A stretch of DNA of 64,000 nt from Hyphomicrobiales bacterium (GTDB lineage Bacteria > Pseudomonadota > Alphaproteobacteria > Rhizobiales > Beijerinckiaceae): contig CAKNFJ010000001.1 of NCBI GenBank assembly GCA_930633495.1, forward strand, positions 4,611,001 through 4,675,000, read 5' to 3'. The notes under the pieces are model-generated. The model was given only the letters and a program-made list of their open reading frames with translations. It made no database searches and was not told the DNA's origin. A program made the position numbers and the translations under genes. This document shows, piece after piece, positions 40,232 through 48,650 of the stretch (position 1 is the first letter of the stretch; every line of letters starts with the position of its first letter).

Positions 40232-40621
40232 ATGGCCAAGGAAGCCCAGCGCGTCCGTCGTCGCGAACGCAAGAACATCGTCTCCGGCGTCGCGCATGTG
40301 AACGCCTCGTTCAACAACACCATGATCACCATCACCGACGCGCAGGGCAACACGATCTCGTGGTCGTCGGCCGGCACGATGGGCTTCAAGGGCTCGCGCA
40401 AGTCGACCCCCTACGCCGCCCAGGTCGCCGCTGAGGACGCCGCCCGCAAGGCTGCCGAGCACGGCATGCGCACCCTCGAGGTCGAGGTGACGGGTCCGGG
40501 TTCGGGCCGCGAGTCGGCTCTTCGCGCTCTCCAGGCCGCGGGCTTCACCGTGACCTCGATCCGCGACGTGACGCCGATCCCGCACAATGGCTGCCGTCCG
40601 CGCAAGCGCCGTCGCGTCTGA
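40232..40621 (+). CDS. rpsK: 30S ribosomal protein S11
   Basis: S11, 129 aa, on the 30S platform. [30 protein letters not shown] and the C-terminal [18 protein letters not shown] are signatures. It lies 115 bp after rpsM. rpsD, its neighbour in E. coli, is absent; rpoA follows after a hairpin-bearing 95-bp gap. Confidence 0.98.
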   Translation: MAKEAQRVRRRERKNIVSGVAHVNASFNNTMITITDAQGNTISWSSAGTMGFKGSRKSTPYAAQVAAEDAARKAAEHGMRTLEVEVTGPGSGRESALRALQAAGFTVTSIRDVTPIPHNGCRPRKRRRV

Positions 40622-40642
40622 CGCCTGACTAGGTAAGCCTCA

Positions 40643-40666
40643 AGGCGCCCGCAGGGGCGGGCGCCT
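40643..40666 (+). other. Stem-loop between rpsK and rpoA
   Basis: A perfect 10-bp stem AGGCGCCCGC, loop AGGG, GCGGGCGCCT. Not followed by T, so readthrough is expected; it could adjust rpoA expression relative to rpsMK or be a processing site. Confidence 0.6.
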
Positions 40667-40716
40667 GTCCGGGGCGGCGGTCGCCGCCAGATGAATTCAG
40701 CACCAGGAGTGCGGTC

Positions 40717-41733
40717 GTGATCAGCAAGAACTGGCAGGATCTTTCCAAGCCGAACAAGCTCGAAGTGAAGGTCGTGGACGACCCGAAGCGTCAGGCCACC
40801 GTGATCGCGCGTCCGCTCGAGCGCGGCTTCGGCATGACGCTCGGCAATGCGCTCCGCCGCGTGCTGCTGTCGTCGCTCCAGGGCGCGGCCGTAACCGCCG
40901 TCCAGATCGACGGCGTTCTCCACGAGTTCTCCTCGATCCCGGGCGTCCGTGAGGACGTCACCGACATCGTCCTCAACATCAAGGCCATCGCGGTCAAGAT
41001 GCAGGGCGAGGGGCCGAAGCGCATGACGCTGCGCAAGTCCGGCCCGGGCACCGTCACCGCCGGCGACATCAACACCATCGGCGACGTCTCGATCCTCAAC
41101 CCCGATCTCGTGCTCTGCACGCTGGACGACGGGGCCGAGATCCGCATGGAGTTCACGGTCAACACCGGCAAGGGCTATGTCCCGGCCGAGCAGAACCGTC
41201 CCGAGGATGCCCCGATCGGCCTGATCCCGGTCGACAGCCTCTATTCGCCGGTCAAGAAGGTTTCCTACCGCGTCGAGAACACCCGCGAGGGCCAGAACCT
41301 CGACAAGGACGCCCTGACGCTGGCGATCGAGACCAACGGCTCGGTTTCTCCCGAGGACGCGCTGGCGCTCGCCGCCCGCATCCTGCAGGACCAGCTCGCG
41401 GTGTTCATCACCTTCGAGGAGCCGCGCAAGGAAGAGGCCGTCTCGACCGCGCCGCAGCTGCCCTTCAACCCGGCGCTGCTCAAGAAGGTCGACGAGCTGG
41501 AGCTGTCGGTCCGCTCGGCCAACTGCCTCAAGAACGACAACATCGTCTATATCGGCGACCTCATCCAGAAGTCCGAAGGCGAGATGCTGCGCACCCCGAA
41601 CTTCGGCCGCAAGTCGCTGAACGAGATCAAGGAAGTGCTCGCCACCATGGGCCTGCATCTGGGCATGGACGTCCAGGGCTGGCCGCCGGAGAACATCGAA
41701 GAGCTGGCCAAGCGCTTCGAAGAGCACTACTGA
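40717..41733 (+). CDS. rpoA: DNA-directed RNA polymerase subunit alpha
   Basis: Alpha, 338 aa. The assembly domain has [24 protein letters not shown] and the C-terminal domain has [48 protein letters not shown], which binds UP elements and activators. Start is ATG 40717 (preceded by a GTG-free CAGGAG site). rplQ follows 114 bp later. Confidence 0.98.
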   Translation: MISKNWQDLSKPNKLEVKVVDDPKRQATVIARPLERGFGMTLGNALRRVLLSSLQGAAVTAVQIDGVLHEFSSIPGVREDVTDIVLNIKAIAVKMQGEGPKRMTLRKSGPGTVTAGDINTIGDVSILNPDLVLCTLDDGAEIRMEFTVNTGKGYVPAEQNRPEDAPIGLIPVDSLYSPVKKVSYRVENTREGQNLDKDALTLAIETNGSVSPEDALALAARILQDQLAVFITFEEPRKEEAVSTAPQLPFNPALLKKVDELELSVRSANCLKNDNIVYIGDLIQKSEGEMLRTPNFGRKSLNEIKEVLATMGLHLGMDVQGWPPENIEELAKRFEEHY

Positions 41734-41847
41734 GCTTCAACCGGCGCGGGAGGCATCCCGCGCCACCCCGCCCGGTTTATCCCAGCCGGAGCATAAGGAA
41801 CGGCCGTTCCGTGGCACGGCGGCCGTAAGCAACGAAGGAGCCAAACA

Positions 41848-42264
41848 ATGCGTCACGGTTTCCGCGGTCGCCGTTTCAACCGCTCGGCCGAGCATCGCCA
41901 GGCGATGTTCGCCAACATGGCCCAGGCCCTGATCAAGCACGAGCAGATCACCACCACCCTGCCTAAGGCGAAGGACCTGCGTCCGGTCGTCGAGAAGCTC
42001 ATCACGCTCGGCAAGCGCGGCGACCTGCATGCCCGCCGCCAGGCGATCTCGCAGATCAAGGATGTCGAGCTCGTCGGCAAGCTCTTCGCGGTGCTCGGCC
42101 CGCGCTACAAGGAGCGCAACGGCGGCTATCTGCGCATCATGAAGGCGGGCTTCCGCTTCGGCGACAACGCCCCGCTCGCGATCATCGAGTTCGTCGACCG
42201 CGACGTTGATGCCAAGGGCAAGGATTCCGGCCCGGTCTTCTCGGCGGAAGACGAGGCGGCCTGA
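41848..42264 (+). CDS. rplQ: 50S ribosomal protein L17
   Basis: L17, 138 aa: [52 protein letters not shown] is diagnostic; a short alphaproteobacterial acidic tail follows the core. AAGGAG ribosome site. It closes the r-protein cluster and ends in a strong terminator. Confidence 0.98.
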   Translation: MRHGFRGRRFNRSAEHRQAMFANMAQALIKHEQITTTLPKAKDLRPVVEKLITLGKRGDLHARRQAISQIKDVELVGKLFAVLGPRYKERNGGYLRIMKAGFRFGDNAPLAIIEFVDRDVDAKGKDSGPVFSAEDEAA

Positions 42265-42289
42265 TCGGCCTCTCATCGGTTCGATTTGC

Positions 42290-42317
42290 AAAGGGCGGCC
42301 CTCGGGCCGCCCTTTCT
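42290..42317. terminator. Bidirectional terminator between rplQ and the BLUF gene
   Basis: AAAGGGCGGCCC (42290-42301) and GGGCCGCCCTTT (42304-42315) form a perfect 12-base inverted repeat with A and T tracts on both sides, suited to stop transcription from both convergent genes. Confidence 0.92.
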
Positions 42318-42321
42318 GCTT

Positions 42322-42753
42322 TCAGGAAGCCTTCAGCGCGGCTGTCCGCGACAGCTCCCCGGCGAGATCGACGAGGATGTCGAGAGGCTGGTGTTGCAGA
42401 TCCTGTTCCGGCGTGACGCCGTAGAGCCCGAAGATGAAGCCCGTCGTCTCGTCGTGCTCGGCGACGCCCATAGACCAGCCGGCAAATGAGCGCGCCGCGA
42501 TGGATTCCTCGCCCAGCAGGCGCAGGTTCCGATGGCGCCCGTCCATCACGATCCTGCCATAGGTTTCGGCCACGCTCTCCGGCGAACCTTCGAGGATTTG
42601 CGCGAAGGCCGCATCCGTTGCCAGCAGGAAGCCGGAGATGCCGTTCTGTTCATTGAGGCGGCGCGCGGTTGCGAGCAACCTGTCCAGCTCGCCGCGGCGA
42701 TCAGGTTCGGCCAGCTGGCTTTCGCTGGCGTATACAAGCCGAATCAGGCTCAT
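42322..42753 (-). CDS. BLUF-domain blue-light sensor protein
   Basis: A 143-aa protein that is little more than a BLUF domain, which binds FAD and senses blue light. The key residues are visible: Tyr8 in RLVYAS, Asn34 in LNEQNGISG, Gln52 in FAQILEG, and Trp93/Met95 in FAGWSMG. No output domain is attached, so it belongs to the short PixD/BlrB-like type that works through a partner protein. ATG 42753 is preceded by GGAAGGAG; the longer open frame upstream is not BLUF sequence. Divergent from the HtrA protease gene with 143 bp between starts, and convergent with rplQ. Confidence 0.93.
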   Translation of the reverse strand: MSLIRLVYASESQLAEPDRRGELDRLLATARRLNEQNGISGFLLATDAAFAQILEGSPESVAETYGRIVMDGRHRNLRLLGEESIAARSFAGWSMGVAEHDETTGFIFGLYGVTPEQDLQHQPLDILVDLAGELSRTAALKAS

Positions 42754-42896
42754 CCTGCTCCTTCCTGCCCGGTTTCTGGTGCGTTGCCGATTGAGGTATA
42801 CGCTGTGGGAACCACAACGCGTCGCGGCGGGTATTGCGGCTGTCGTGCGGAATGCCTGAACGCCGCATCGGCCCGCGCGTGTGAACGAGGACAAAC

Positions 42897-44333
42897 ATGA
42901 TCGACCGCTTCGCCGCCAATCGCAAGACGTTCGCAGCCGGCGCGCTCGCATGCGCGCTGATGGCGAGCGTCGCTCCCTGGCCGGCCCTCGGCCAGTCACG
43001 GCAGGTTCCCGAGACGCGCGAGCAGGTGACGCTGTCCTTCGCGCCGCTGGTGAAGCGGACGCAGGCCGCGGTCGTGAACGTCTATGGCGCGCGCGTGGAG
43101 AAGCGCCCGCAGAATCCCTTCATGGACGATCCGTTCTTTCGCCGTTTCTTCGGCGACGGCGGCTTCGGCGTGCCGCGGGAGCGGGTGCAGCGCTCGCTCG
43201 GCTCCGGCGTCGTGGTCGACGCGGGCAGCGGCCTCGTGGTGACCAACAACCACGTCATCGAGAATATGAGCGAGGTGAAGGTGGCCTTCGCCGACAAGCG
43301 CGAGGTCGAGGCGACGATCCTGCTGCGCGACCCGCGCACCGATCTCGCCGTGCTGAAGCTGGCCGACACCAAGAACCTGACCGCCATCGACCTTGCCGAC
43401 TCCGACGAACTCCAGGTCGGCGATATCGTGCTCGCCATGGGCAATCCCTTCGGCGTCGGCCAGACGGTGACGCAGGGCATCGTTTCGGCGCTCGCCCGGA
43501 CGCAGATCGGCGTCGGCGACGCGCAGTCCTTCATCCAGACCGACGCGGCGATCAATCCCGGCAATTCGGGCGGTGCCCTGATCGACATGAAAGGGCGCGT
43601 CGTCGGCATCAACACCGCCATCTACTCGCGCTCCGGCGGCAGCGTCGGCATCGGCTTCGCAATCCCTGCGGCGATGGTCCGCCTCGTCGTCGACAGCGCC
43701 AAGGCCGGCGTCAAGACGGTGCGCCGCCCCTGGTTCGGCGCACGGCTGCAGAGCCTCACCGGCGAGGTTGCCGACGGGCTCGGCCTCGACCGTCCGGCCG
43801 GCTCGGTCGTGGCCAGCGTCGTCGAGAAGGGGCCTGCCGAGCAGGCGGGCCTGCGCCGTTCCGACGTGATCCTCATGGTCGACGGCGTGGCCGTGGATGA
43901 TCCGGAATCCTTCGGCTATCGCTTCGCCACCAGGCCGATCGGCGGCACGACGGCGCTCACCGTGCTGCGCGGCGGCAAGAAGATCGATATTTCGGTGAAG
44001 CTCGTCGCTGCGCCGGAGACGCGGCCACGCGACACGGTCAAGCTGACGAGCCGCTCGCCGCTTTCGGGGCTGACGGTCGCAAACCTCTCGCCCGCGCTGG
44101 CCGAGGAGCTGTCGATCGAGACCGGCAACGAAGGCGTCGTCGTGGCTGAGATCGAGGAGGGCAGCACCGCCGCCAATGTCGGCTTCCAGAAGGGCGATAT
44201 CATCATGGCGCTCAATGGCGAGCGCATGACCAATTCGCGTGAGGTCGAGACGATCCTGAAGGAACGCAAGCGGGCCTGGGAAGTCACGATCACGCGCAAC
44301 GGCCAGACCATTACCTCGGTCTTCCCGGGGTGA
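42897..44333 (+). CDS. Do/HtrA family periplasmic serine protease
   Basis: A 478-aa DegP/DegQ-like protease. Signal peptide (residues 1 to about 32), trypsin-like domain with His119 (NNHVIE), Asp149 (RTDLAVLK) and Ser224 (NPGNSGGAL), then two PDZ domains (about 275-370 and 385-475). Such proteins degrade or refold misfolded envelope proteins. A Phe/Asp-rich loop (NPFMDDPFFRRFFGDGG) between strand 1 and the His resembles the regulatory LA loop. Which of DegP, DegQ or DegS it matches best cannot be told. rarA follows 24 bp downstream. Confidence 0.95.
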   Translation: MIDRFAANRKTFAAGALACALMASVAPWPALGQSRQVPETREQVTLSFAPLVKRTQAAVVNVYGARVEKRPQNPFMDDPFFRRFFGDGGFGVPRERVQRSLGSGVVVDAGSGLVVTNNHVIENMSEVKVAFADKREVEATILLRDPRTDLAVLKLADTKNLTAIDLADSDELQVGDIVLAMGNPFGVGQTVTQGIVSALARTQIGVGDAQSFIQTDAAINPGNSGGALIDMKGRVVGINTAIYSRSGGSVGIGFAIPAAMVRLVVDSAKAGVKTVRRPWFGARLQSLTGEVADGLGLDRPAGSVVASVVEKGPAEQAGLRRSDVILMVDGVAVDDPESFGYRFATRPIGGTTALTVLRGGKKIDISVKLVAAPETRPRDTVKLTSRSPLSGLTVANLSPALAEELSIETGNEGVVVAEIEEGSTAANVGFQKGDIIMALNGERMTNSREVETILKERKRAWEVTITRNGQTITSVFPG

Positions 44334-44357
44334 TCCTCACGGCCGAACCGCGCTGAC

Positions 44358-45665
44358 ATGAGCGATCTCTTTTCCGCCTCCGGCCTCGACAAGTCCGGTC
44401 CGCGTCCGCTCGCCGATCGCTTGCGGCCGACGACGCTCGCCGAGGTCGCGGGGCAGGAGCACCTGACCGGGCCGGACGGCGCGCTGACGCGGCTCGTCGC
44501 CTCCGGCTCGCTCGGCAGCCTGATCTTCTGGGGGCCTCCCGGCACCGGCAAGACCACGGTGGCGCGGTTGCTCGCGGGGATGGTCGATCTCGGCTTCGAG
44601 CAGATCAGCGCGATCTTTTCCGGTGTCGCCGATCTCAAGAAGGCCTTCGAGGCGGCGCGCGGGCGCAGGCTCGGCGGGCGGGGCACGCTGCTCTTCGTCG
44701 ACGAGATCCATCGTTTCAACCGCGCCCAGCTCGACGCTTTCCTGCCCGTCATGGAGGACGGCACGATCACGCTGATCGGGGCTACGACCGAGAACCCGTC
44801 CTTTGCCCTCAACGCGGCTCTGCTGTCGCGCGCCCGCGTCCTGACCTTCAAGGCGCTGGACGAGGGCTCGCTGCTCTTCCTGCTCGGCCGCGCCGAGGTT
44901 CTGGAGGGCAGGGAGCTTCCACTGACGCCGGAGGCGCGGCTTGCGCTGGCGCGCTTTGCCGATGGCGACGGGCGCGCCGTGCTGACGTTGGCCGAGGAAC
45001 TCTGGCGGGCGGCCAAGCCGGGAGAGATCCTCGACGAAATGGGGCTCTCGGAGGTGATCCAGCGCCGGGCGCCGATCTACGACAAGGCGCAGGACGGCCA
45101 CTACAACCTGATCTCGGCCCTGCACAAGACGATCCGCGGCTCGGATCCGGACGCGGCCCTGTACTATTTCGCCCGCATGCTCGATGCCGGCGAGGATCCA
45201 CGCTTCCTGGCGCGGCGGCTTGTCCGCATGGCCGTCGAAGACATCGGCCTCGCCGATCCGCAGGCCCTCATCCATGCGCGGGCGGCGGCCGAGACCTATG
45301 AGCAGCTCGGCTCGCCGGAAGGTGAGCTCGCGCTCGCCAATTGCGTGATCTTTCTGGCGACGGCGCCGAAATCGAACGCCGCCTACGCGGCCTACAAGGC
45401 GGCGGTGCGGGTGGCGAAGGAGCGTGGCTCGCTGATGCCGCCCAAGACCATCCTCAACGCGCCGACCAAACTGATGCGCGAGGAGGGCTACGGCGCCGAT
45501 TACGCCTATGACCACGACCAGCCCGATGCGTTTTCCGGCCAGAATTACTGGCCTGACGCGCTCGGCCGCCAGCGCTTCTACGATCCGCCCGAGCGCGGCT
45601 TCGAGCGGGAGATCCGCAAGCGGCTGGAATATTGGGAACGGCTGCGCCAGGAGCGGGGAGAGTAG
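44358..45665 (+). CDS. rarA: Replication-associated recombination protein A (RarA/MgsA AAA ATPase)
   Basis: A 435-aa ATPase related to clamp loaders, acting at stalled replication forks. Walker A GPPGTGKTTVARLL (about residues 58-71), Walker B LLFVDEIHRFNRAQLDAFLPVMEDG, sensor ATTENPSF and the C-terminal NAAYAAYKAA...LRNAPTKLM-like segment (ILNAPTKLMREEGYG) are present. Close spacing behind the protease suggests one transcript, a common pairing in alphaproteobacteria. Confidence 0.96.
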   Translation: MSDLFSASGLDKSGPRPLADRLRPTTLAEVAGQEHLTGPDGALTRLVASGSLGSLIFWGPPGTGKTTVARLLAGMVDLGFEQISAIFSGVADLKKAFEAARGRRLGGRGTLLFVDEIHRFNRAQLDAFLPVMEDGTITLIGATTENPSFALNAALLSRARVLTFKALDEGSLLFLLGRAEVLEGRELPLTPEARLALARFADGDGRAVLTLAEELWRAAKPGEILDEMGLSEVIQRRAPIYDKAQDGHYNLISALHKTIRGSDPDAALYYFARMLDAGEDPRFLARRLVRMAVEDIGLADPQALIHARAAAETYEQLGSPEGELALANCVIFLATAPKSNAAYAAYKAAVRVAKERGSLMPPKTILNAPTKLMREEGYGADYAYDHDQPDAFSGQNYWPDALGRQRFYDPPERGFEREIRKRLEYWERLRQERGE

Positions 45666-45725
45666 GGCGTTCCTTCGCTCAGGCGGAGCGGACACTCGAT
45701 TCCTTCGGCCCTGAGCCTCCATTGT

Positions 45726-45831
45726 CGTCATTCCGGGCGAAGCGAAGCGCAGACCCGGAATCCATCGTAGAGCGCAACCTCCTATGATGGATTCCGGATC
45801 GGCGCGGCTTTGCCGCTTGTCCGGAATGACG
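45726..45831. repeat. Dispersed palindromic repeat, copy 2 (CGTCATTCCGG type)
   Basis: Ends are CGTCATTCCGG (45726) and CCGGAATGACG (to 45831), an exact 11-bp inverted repeat; inside are CCGGAATCCATC and GATGGATTCCGG. About 106 bp. It is the better preserved of two copies, the other at 39351-39457. It lies between rarA and the next convergent gene. Confidence 0.85.
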
Positions 45832-45843
45832 GTCCGGAGAAAC

Positions 45844-46212
45844 TCAACTCCGGCAATAGAACGGCAGGAAGGTGCCGGACATGCCGCTGTTCATCGCCAT
45901 CAGCACGAGGGTGTTGGCGAGGTCGAGCTCCTGCTTGCTGCGGGCGCAGACTTCGGCCCGGGCCTGGCAGTTCGCCGCGAGGAAGGCGTCATGGCTGGCG
46001 AGGAATTCCGGACTCAAGCCCTGCTTGCCCTGGCGATTCAAGGCTTGCTCGTAAGCCTTTTTGTAGCGGTTGCATTTTTCGGTCGGCCAGTCGGGAGCGG
46101 GGCCCTGCTGCGCCGTCGCGAAGCCGTTGCCGAGGAGGGCGAAGGCCAGCACCGTCGCCGCGCGAAGAAGCGGCCGGCGCGCTTGCGCCGCAGTCAAGTT
46201 CAATCCGGTCAT
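45844..46212 (-). CDS. Hypothetical small secreted protein with four cysteines
   Basis: I do not recognise the family. The 122-aa product starts at ATG 46212 behind GGAAGG and has a signal peptide (RRPLLRAATVLAFALLGNGFATA-Q). The mature part has four cysteines (47, 82, 89, 120) that could form two disulphides and is rich in Lys, Gln and Ala. Likely periplasmic. The start is divergent from crcB, 110 bp away. The open frame upstream to 46338 is not used. Confidence 0.7.
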   Translation of the reverse strand: MTGLNLTAAQARRPLLRAATVLAFALLGNGFATAQQGPAPDWPTEKCNRYKKAYEQALNRQGKQGLSPEFLASHDAFLAANCQARAEVCARSKQELDLANTLVLMAMNSGMSGTFLPFYCRS

Positions 46213-46322
46213 CTCGAACCTTCCAGCCGCCTCGCGGCATCGATGCGAGGCGGCGGGAGCTGCGCAGCCAATTGCGGCGGATTTCGTTTGTGCGGAGCAA
46301 CGCCGCGCTCTATTCCACAGGG

Positions 46323-46706
46323 ATGATTTCCACCGCACTCGTCTTTCTGGGCGCCGGCATCGGCGGCGCGTTGCGCCACGGCGTCAATGTCGCCTCGCCG
46401 CGCTGGCTCGGCATGGGCTTTCCCTACGGTACCATGGCCATCAATATCCTCGGATCGGGCCTGATGGGCCTCGTCGCCGGCTGGTTCGCCTTCAAGGCCG
46501 GCGCGACCGCGTCGCAGGATCTGCGCCTGTTTCTCGCCACCGGCATTCTCGGCGGCTTCACCACCTTTTCCGCCTTCTCGCTCGACGCCGTTCTGCTCTG
46601 GGAGCGCGGCGAGGCGATTCCGGCAGTCATCTATGTCGTCGGCTCGGTCGTCGCGTCGCTGGTCGCGCTTGTCGGGGGGCTTGCGCTGGTGCGGGGGCTG
46701 ACATGA
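46323..46706 (+). CDS. crcB: Fluoride efflux channel CrcB/Fluc
   Basis: A 127-aa four-helix membrane protein that dimerises to form a fluoride channel. Signatures: GAGIGGALRHG (residues 9-19), MAINILGSGLMG, and GGFTTFSAFSLD with the conserved phenylalanines of the fluoride path. No fluoride riboswitch was found upstream. Its last four bases overlap the start of the next gene (ATGA). Confidence 0.95.
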   Translation: MISTALVFLGAGIGGALRHGVNVASPRWLGMGFPYGTMAINILGSGLMGLVAGWFAFKAGATASQDLRLFLATGILGGFTTFSAFSLDAVLLWERGEAIPAVIYVVGSVVASLVALVGGLALVRGLT

Positions 46707-47953
46707 GGACGGGCGGCAAAGGGCCGGGCAAGACGGGGTCTGGCGACAAGGGCGGCACTTCCGGTCGCGGCGGCAAGCCGCCATCGGCTGGCGCCCCGCG
46801 CGGCAAGCGGCCGAGCCACGATGCGCGCCGGCGCGCGGCGGCGCGCCCGGTGGCGGGCGAGGAGCGCGTGCAGCGCGCCCCGCGCGTTCGTCAGGCGGAA
46901 GAGGCTCCCAAGGCGACGCGGGCGCAGGTCAAGGCCGAGACCGCCCAGGTGCTTTCGACAGGCGTGCAGCAGCTCGTGGTCACGCCGGACGAGAACGAGA
47001 TGCGGATCGACCGCTTCCTCGAGTCGCGGTTTCCGCAGCTTTCCTTCAGCCATATCCAGCGCATCGTCCGAAAGGGCGAGCTGCGCGTCGACGGCAAGCG
47101 TGCCGACAGCAAGGATAGGCTCAGCGAGGGGCAGACGGTCCGCATCCCGCCGCTGAAGCTCGAGCAGCAGACGGAACGGCCGCGCTCTCCCAAGGCCGAT
47201 GCCGATACGATCGGCTTCCTGCGCTCGATCACGCTCTATGAGGACGACGATGTCATGGTCCTCAACAAGCCGGCGGGGCTAGCCGTACAGGGCGGCTCGG
47301 GCACGACACGTCATGTCGACCAGATGCTGGAGGCCCTGACCGGCAAGGACGGGCAGAAGCCGCGTCTTGTCCATCGCCTCGACAAGGACACGGCAGGCTG
47401 CCTCGTCATCGCCAAGTCGCGCTTCGCGGCGGCGACGCTGGCCAAGACCTTCCGCTCGCGCTCGGCCCGCAAGGTCTATTGGGCGCTGGTCGCCGGCGTG
47501 CCGCGCGTCCGCCAGGGCCGGATCTCGACCTATCTCGCCCGCGAGGAAGCCTATGACGGCGATCAGCGCATGGCCGTCGCCAGGCATGGCGAGGATGGCG
47601 CGATGCATGCCGTGACCTATTATGCGGTGGTGGAGACGGCGGCGCAGAAGCTCGCCTGGCTGTCTCTGAAGCCGGTGACGGGGCGCACGCACCAGCTGCG
47701 CGCTCATACCACCCATATTGGCCACCCCATCGTCGGCGACCCGAAATACTTCAACATCCTGAACTGGGAGCTGCCCGGCGGCATCCAGAACAAGCTCCAC
47801 CTGCTGGCCCGGCGGATCGTCCTGCCGCATCCGCGGGGCAAGGGCACGATCGACGTCAGCGCGCCGCTGCCGCCGCATATGCGCCAGAGCTGGAACCTGC
47901 TCGGCTTCGACGACGCCCCCTACGACCCGATCGTGGAGGCGCCGGACGAATAG
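46703..47953 (+). CDS. RluA-family 23S rRNA pseudouridine synthase (RluC/RluD-like)
   Basis: A 416-aa protein. An S4 RNA-binding domain (about residues 93-150, MRIDRFLESRFPQLSFSHIQRIVRKGELRVDGKR) precedes the catalytic domain with Asp227 in RLVHRLDKDTAGCLV. The C-terminal KPVTGRTHQLRAHTTHIGHPIVGD fits RluC. The first about 90 residues are a low-complexity Gly/Arg/Lys/Pro-rich extension, much longer than in E. coli. ATG 46703 overlaps crcB by 4 bp, so the two are coupled. Confidence 0.93.
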   Translation: MRTGGKGPGKTGSGDKGGTSGRGGKPPSAGAPRGKRPSHDARRRAAARPVAGEERVQRAPRVRQAEEAPKATRAQVKAETAQVLSTGVQQLVVTPDENEMRIDRFLESRFPQLSFSHIQRIVRKGELRVDGKRADSKDRLSEGQTVRIPPLKLEQQTERPRSPKADADTIGFLRSITLYEDDDVMVLNKPAGLAVQGGSGTTRHVDQMLEALTGKDGQKPRLVHRLDKDTAGCLVIAKSRFAAATLAKTFRSRSARKVYWALVAGVPRVRQGRISTYLAREEAYDGDQRMAVARHGEDGAMHAVTYYAVVETAAQKLAWLSLKPVTGRTHQLRAHTTHIGHPIVGDPKYFNILNWELPGGIQNKLHLLARRIVLPHPRGKGTIDVSAPLPPHMRQSWNLLGFDDAPYDPIVEAPDE

Positions 47954-48061
47954 GCTTCGGCCGGGAAAGCCTGCTCTCCGTCTCAACGGGATTGGTGAGA
48001 ACAGTTGCGGAACATTCCGCTTTCTGTTCTAACTATGTTCTCGTCATCGGAGGGGCTGTCC

Positions 48062-48565
48062 ATGCGTTCGGTTTTGATCGTTTCCGCGTTCCTTATCGGC
48101 CTTGCCGGAGGCGCCCAAGCGCAGACTGCCGCGCCGGCCCAGCCCGCCACGGCGGTTGTTGCGACGGCCGCGGCCGGGGATCAGCCGATTCCCCAGGCCG
48201 AACGCGCCAAGGCGCGGCAGGATTGCCTGTCGGAGAATGTCGCGCTGTCCGGCGAGGATCTGCGCGCGGCCATGCGCCTGTGCATGCAGGCGAAATTCCC
48301 GGGTGTGCGCCTCTATGCGCAGGACGGCGTGACCCGCGACGGCAAGCCCACGGCCGTCGCGGCGCGAGCCGCCTGCAAGGAGGAGGTCGACAGCCAGAAC
48401 TTGCAGGGATCGGAGCGGGTTGCGGCGCTGACCGCTTGCTTCAACGCCAAGCGCCCCGACCTTGCCCAGCGCTCCGAATGCCGTAAGGAGGCGCGCGGCA
48501 AGGGGCTGGACGGGGCCGAACTGCGCAAGGCCGTGGACGCCTGTGCGCGGGAGGCGAGGGGCTGA
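48062..48565 (+). CDS. Secreted protein with three PsiF-like repeats
   Basis: A 167-aa protein with signal peptide MRSVLIVSAFLIGLAGGAQA and an Ala/Pro-rich linker to about residue 45. Then come three related units, each Cys - about 7 residues - L-x-G - about 7 residues - Cys: Cys55-Cys74, Cys105-Cys126 and Cys140-Cys161. This is the pattern of the PsiF repeat, known from the phosphate-starvation protein PsiF of E. coli, which has two. Function unknown. ATG 48062 follows CGGAGGGG. Confidence 0.75.
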   Translation: MRSVLIVSAFLIGLAGGAQAQTAAPAQPATAVVATAAAGDQPIPQAERAKARQDCLSENVALSGEDLRAAMRLCMQAKFPGVRLYAQDGVTRDGKPTAVAARAACKEEVDSQNLQGSERVAALTACFNAKRPDLAQRSECRKEARGKGLDGAELRKAVDACAREARG

Positions 48566-48650
48566 GCGGCAAAGCCCGCCGAGGGCGATGGGACGATGCC
48601 ATGACGGGGCTGCAATGGTTCGCGCGGCCTCGTTGCGCTAAAGCGCCATC

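Noticed and set aside
46213..46322. Fluoride riboswitch upstream of crcB
   Set aside because: I looked for the conserved core of the crcB RNA motif and did not find it. Only a simple hairpin (GCCTCGC ... GCGAGGC) is present, close to the start of the divergent gene.
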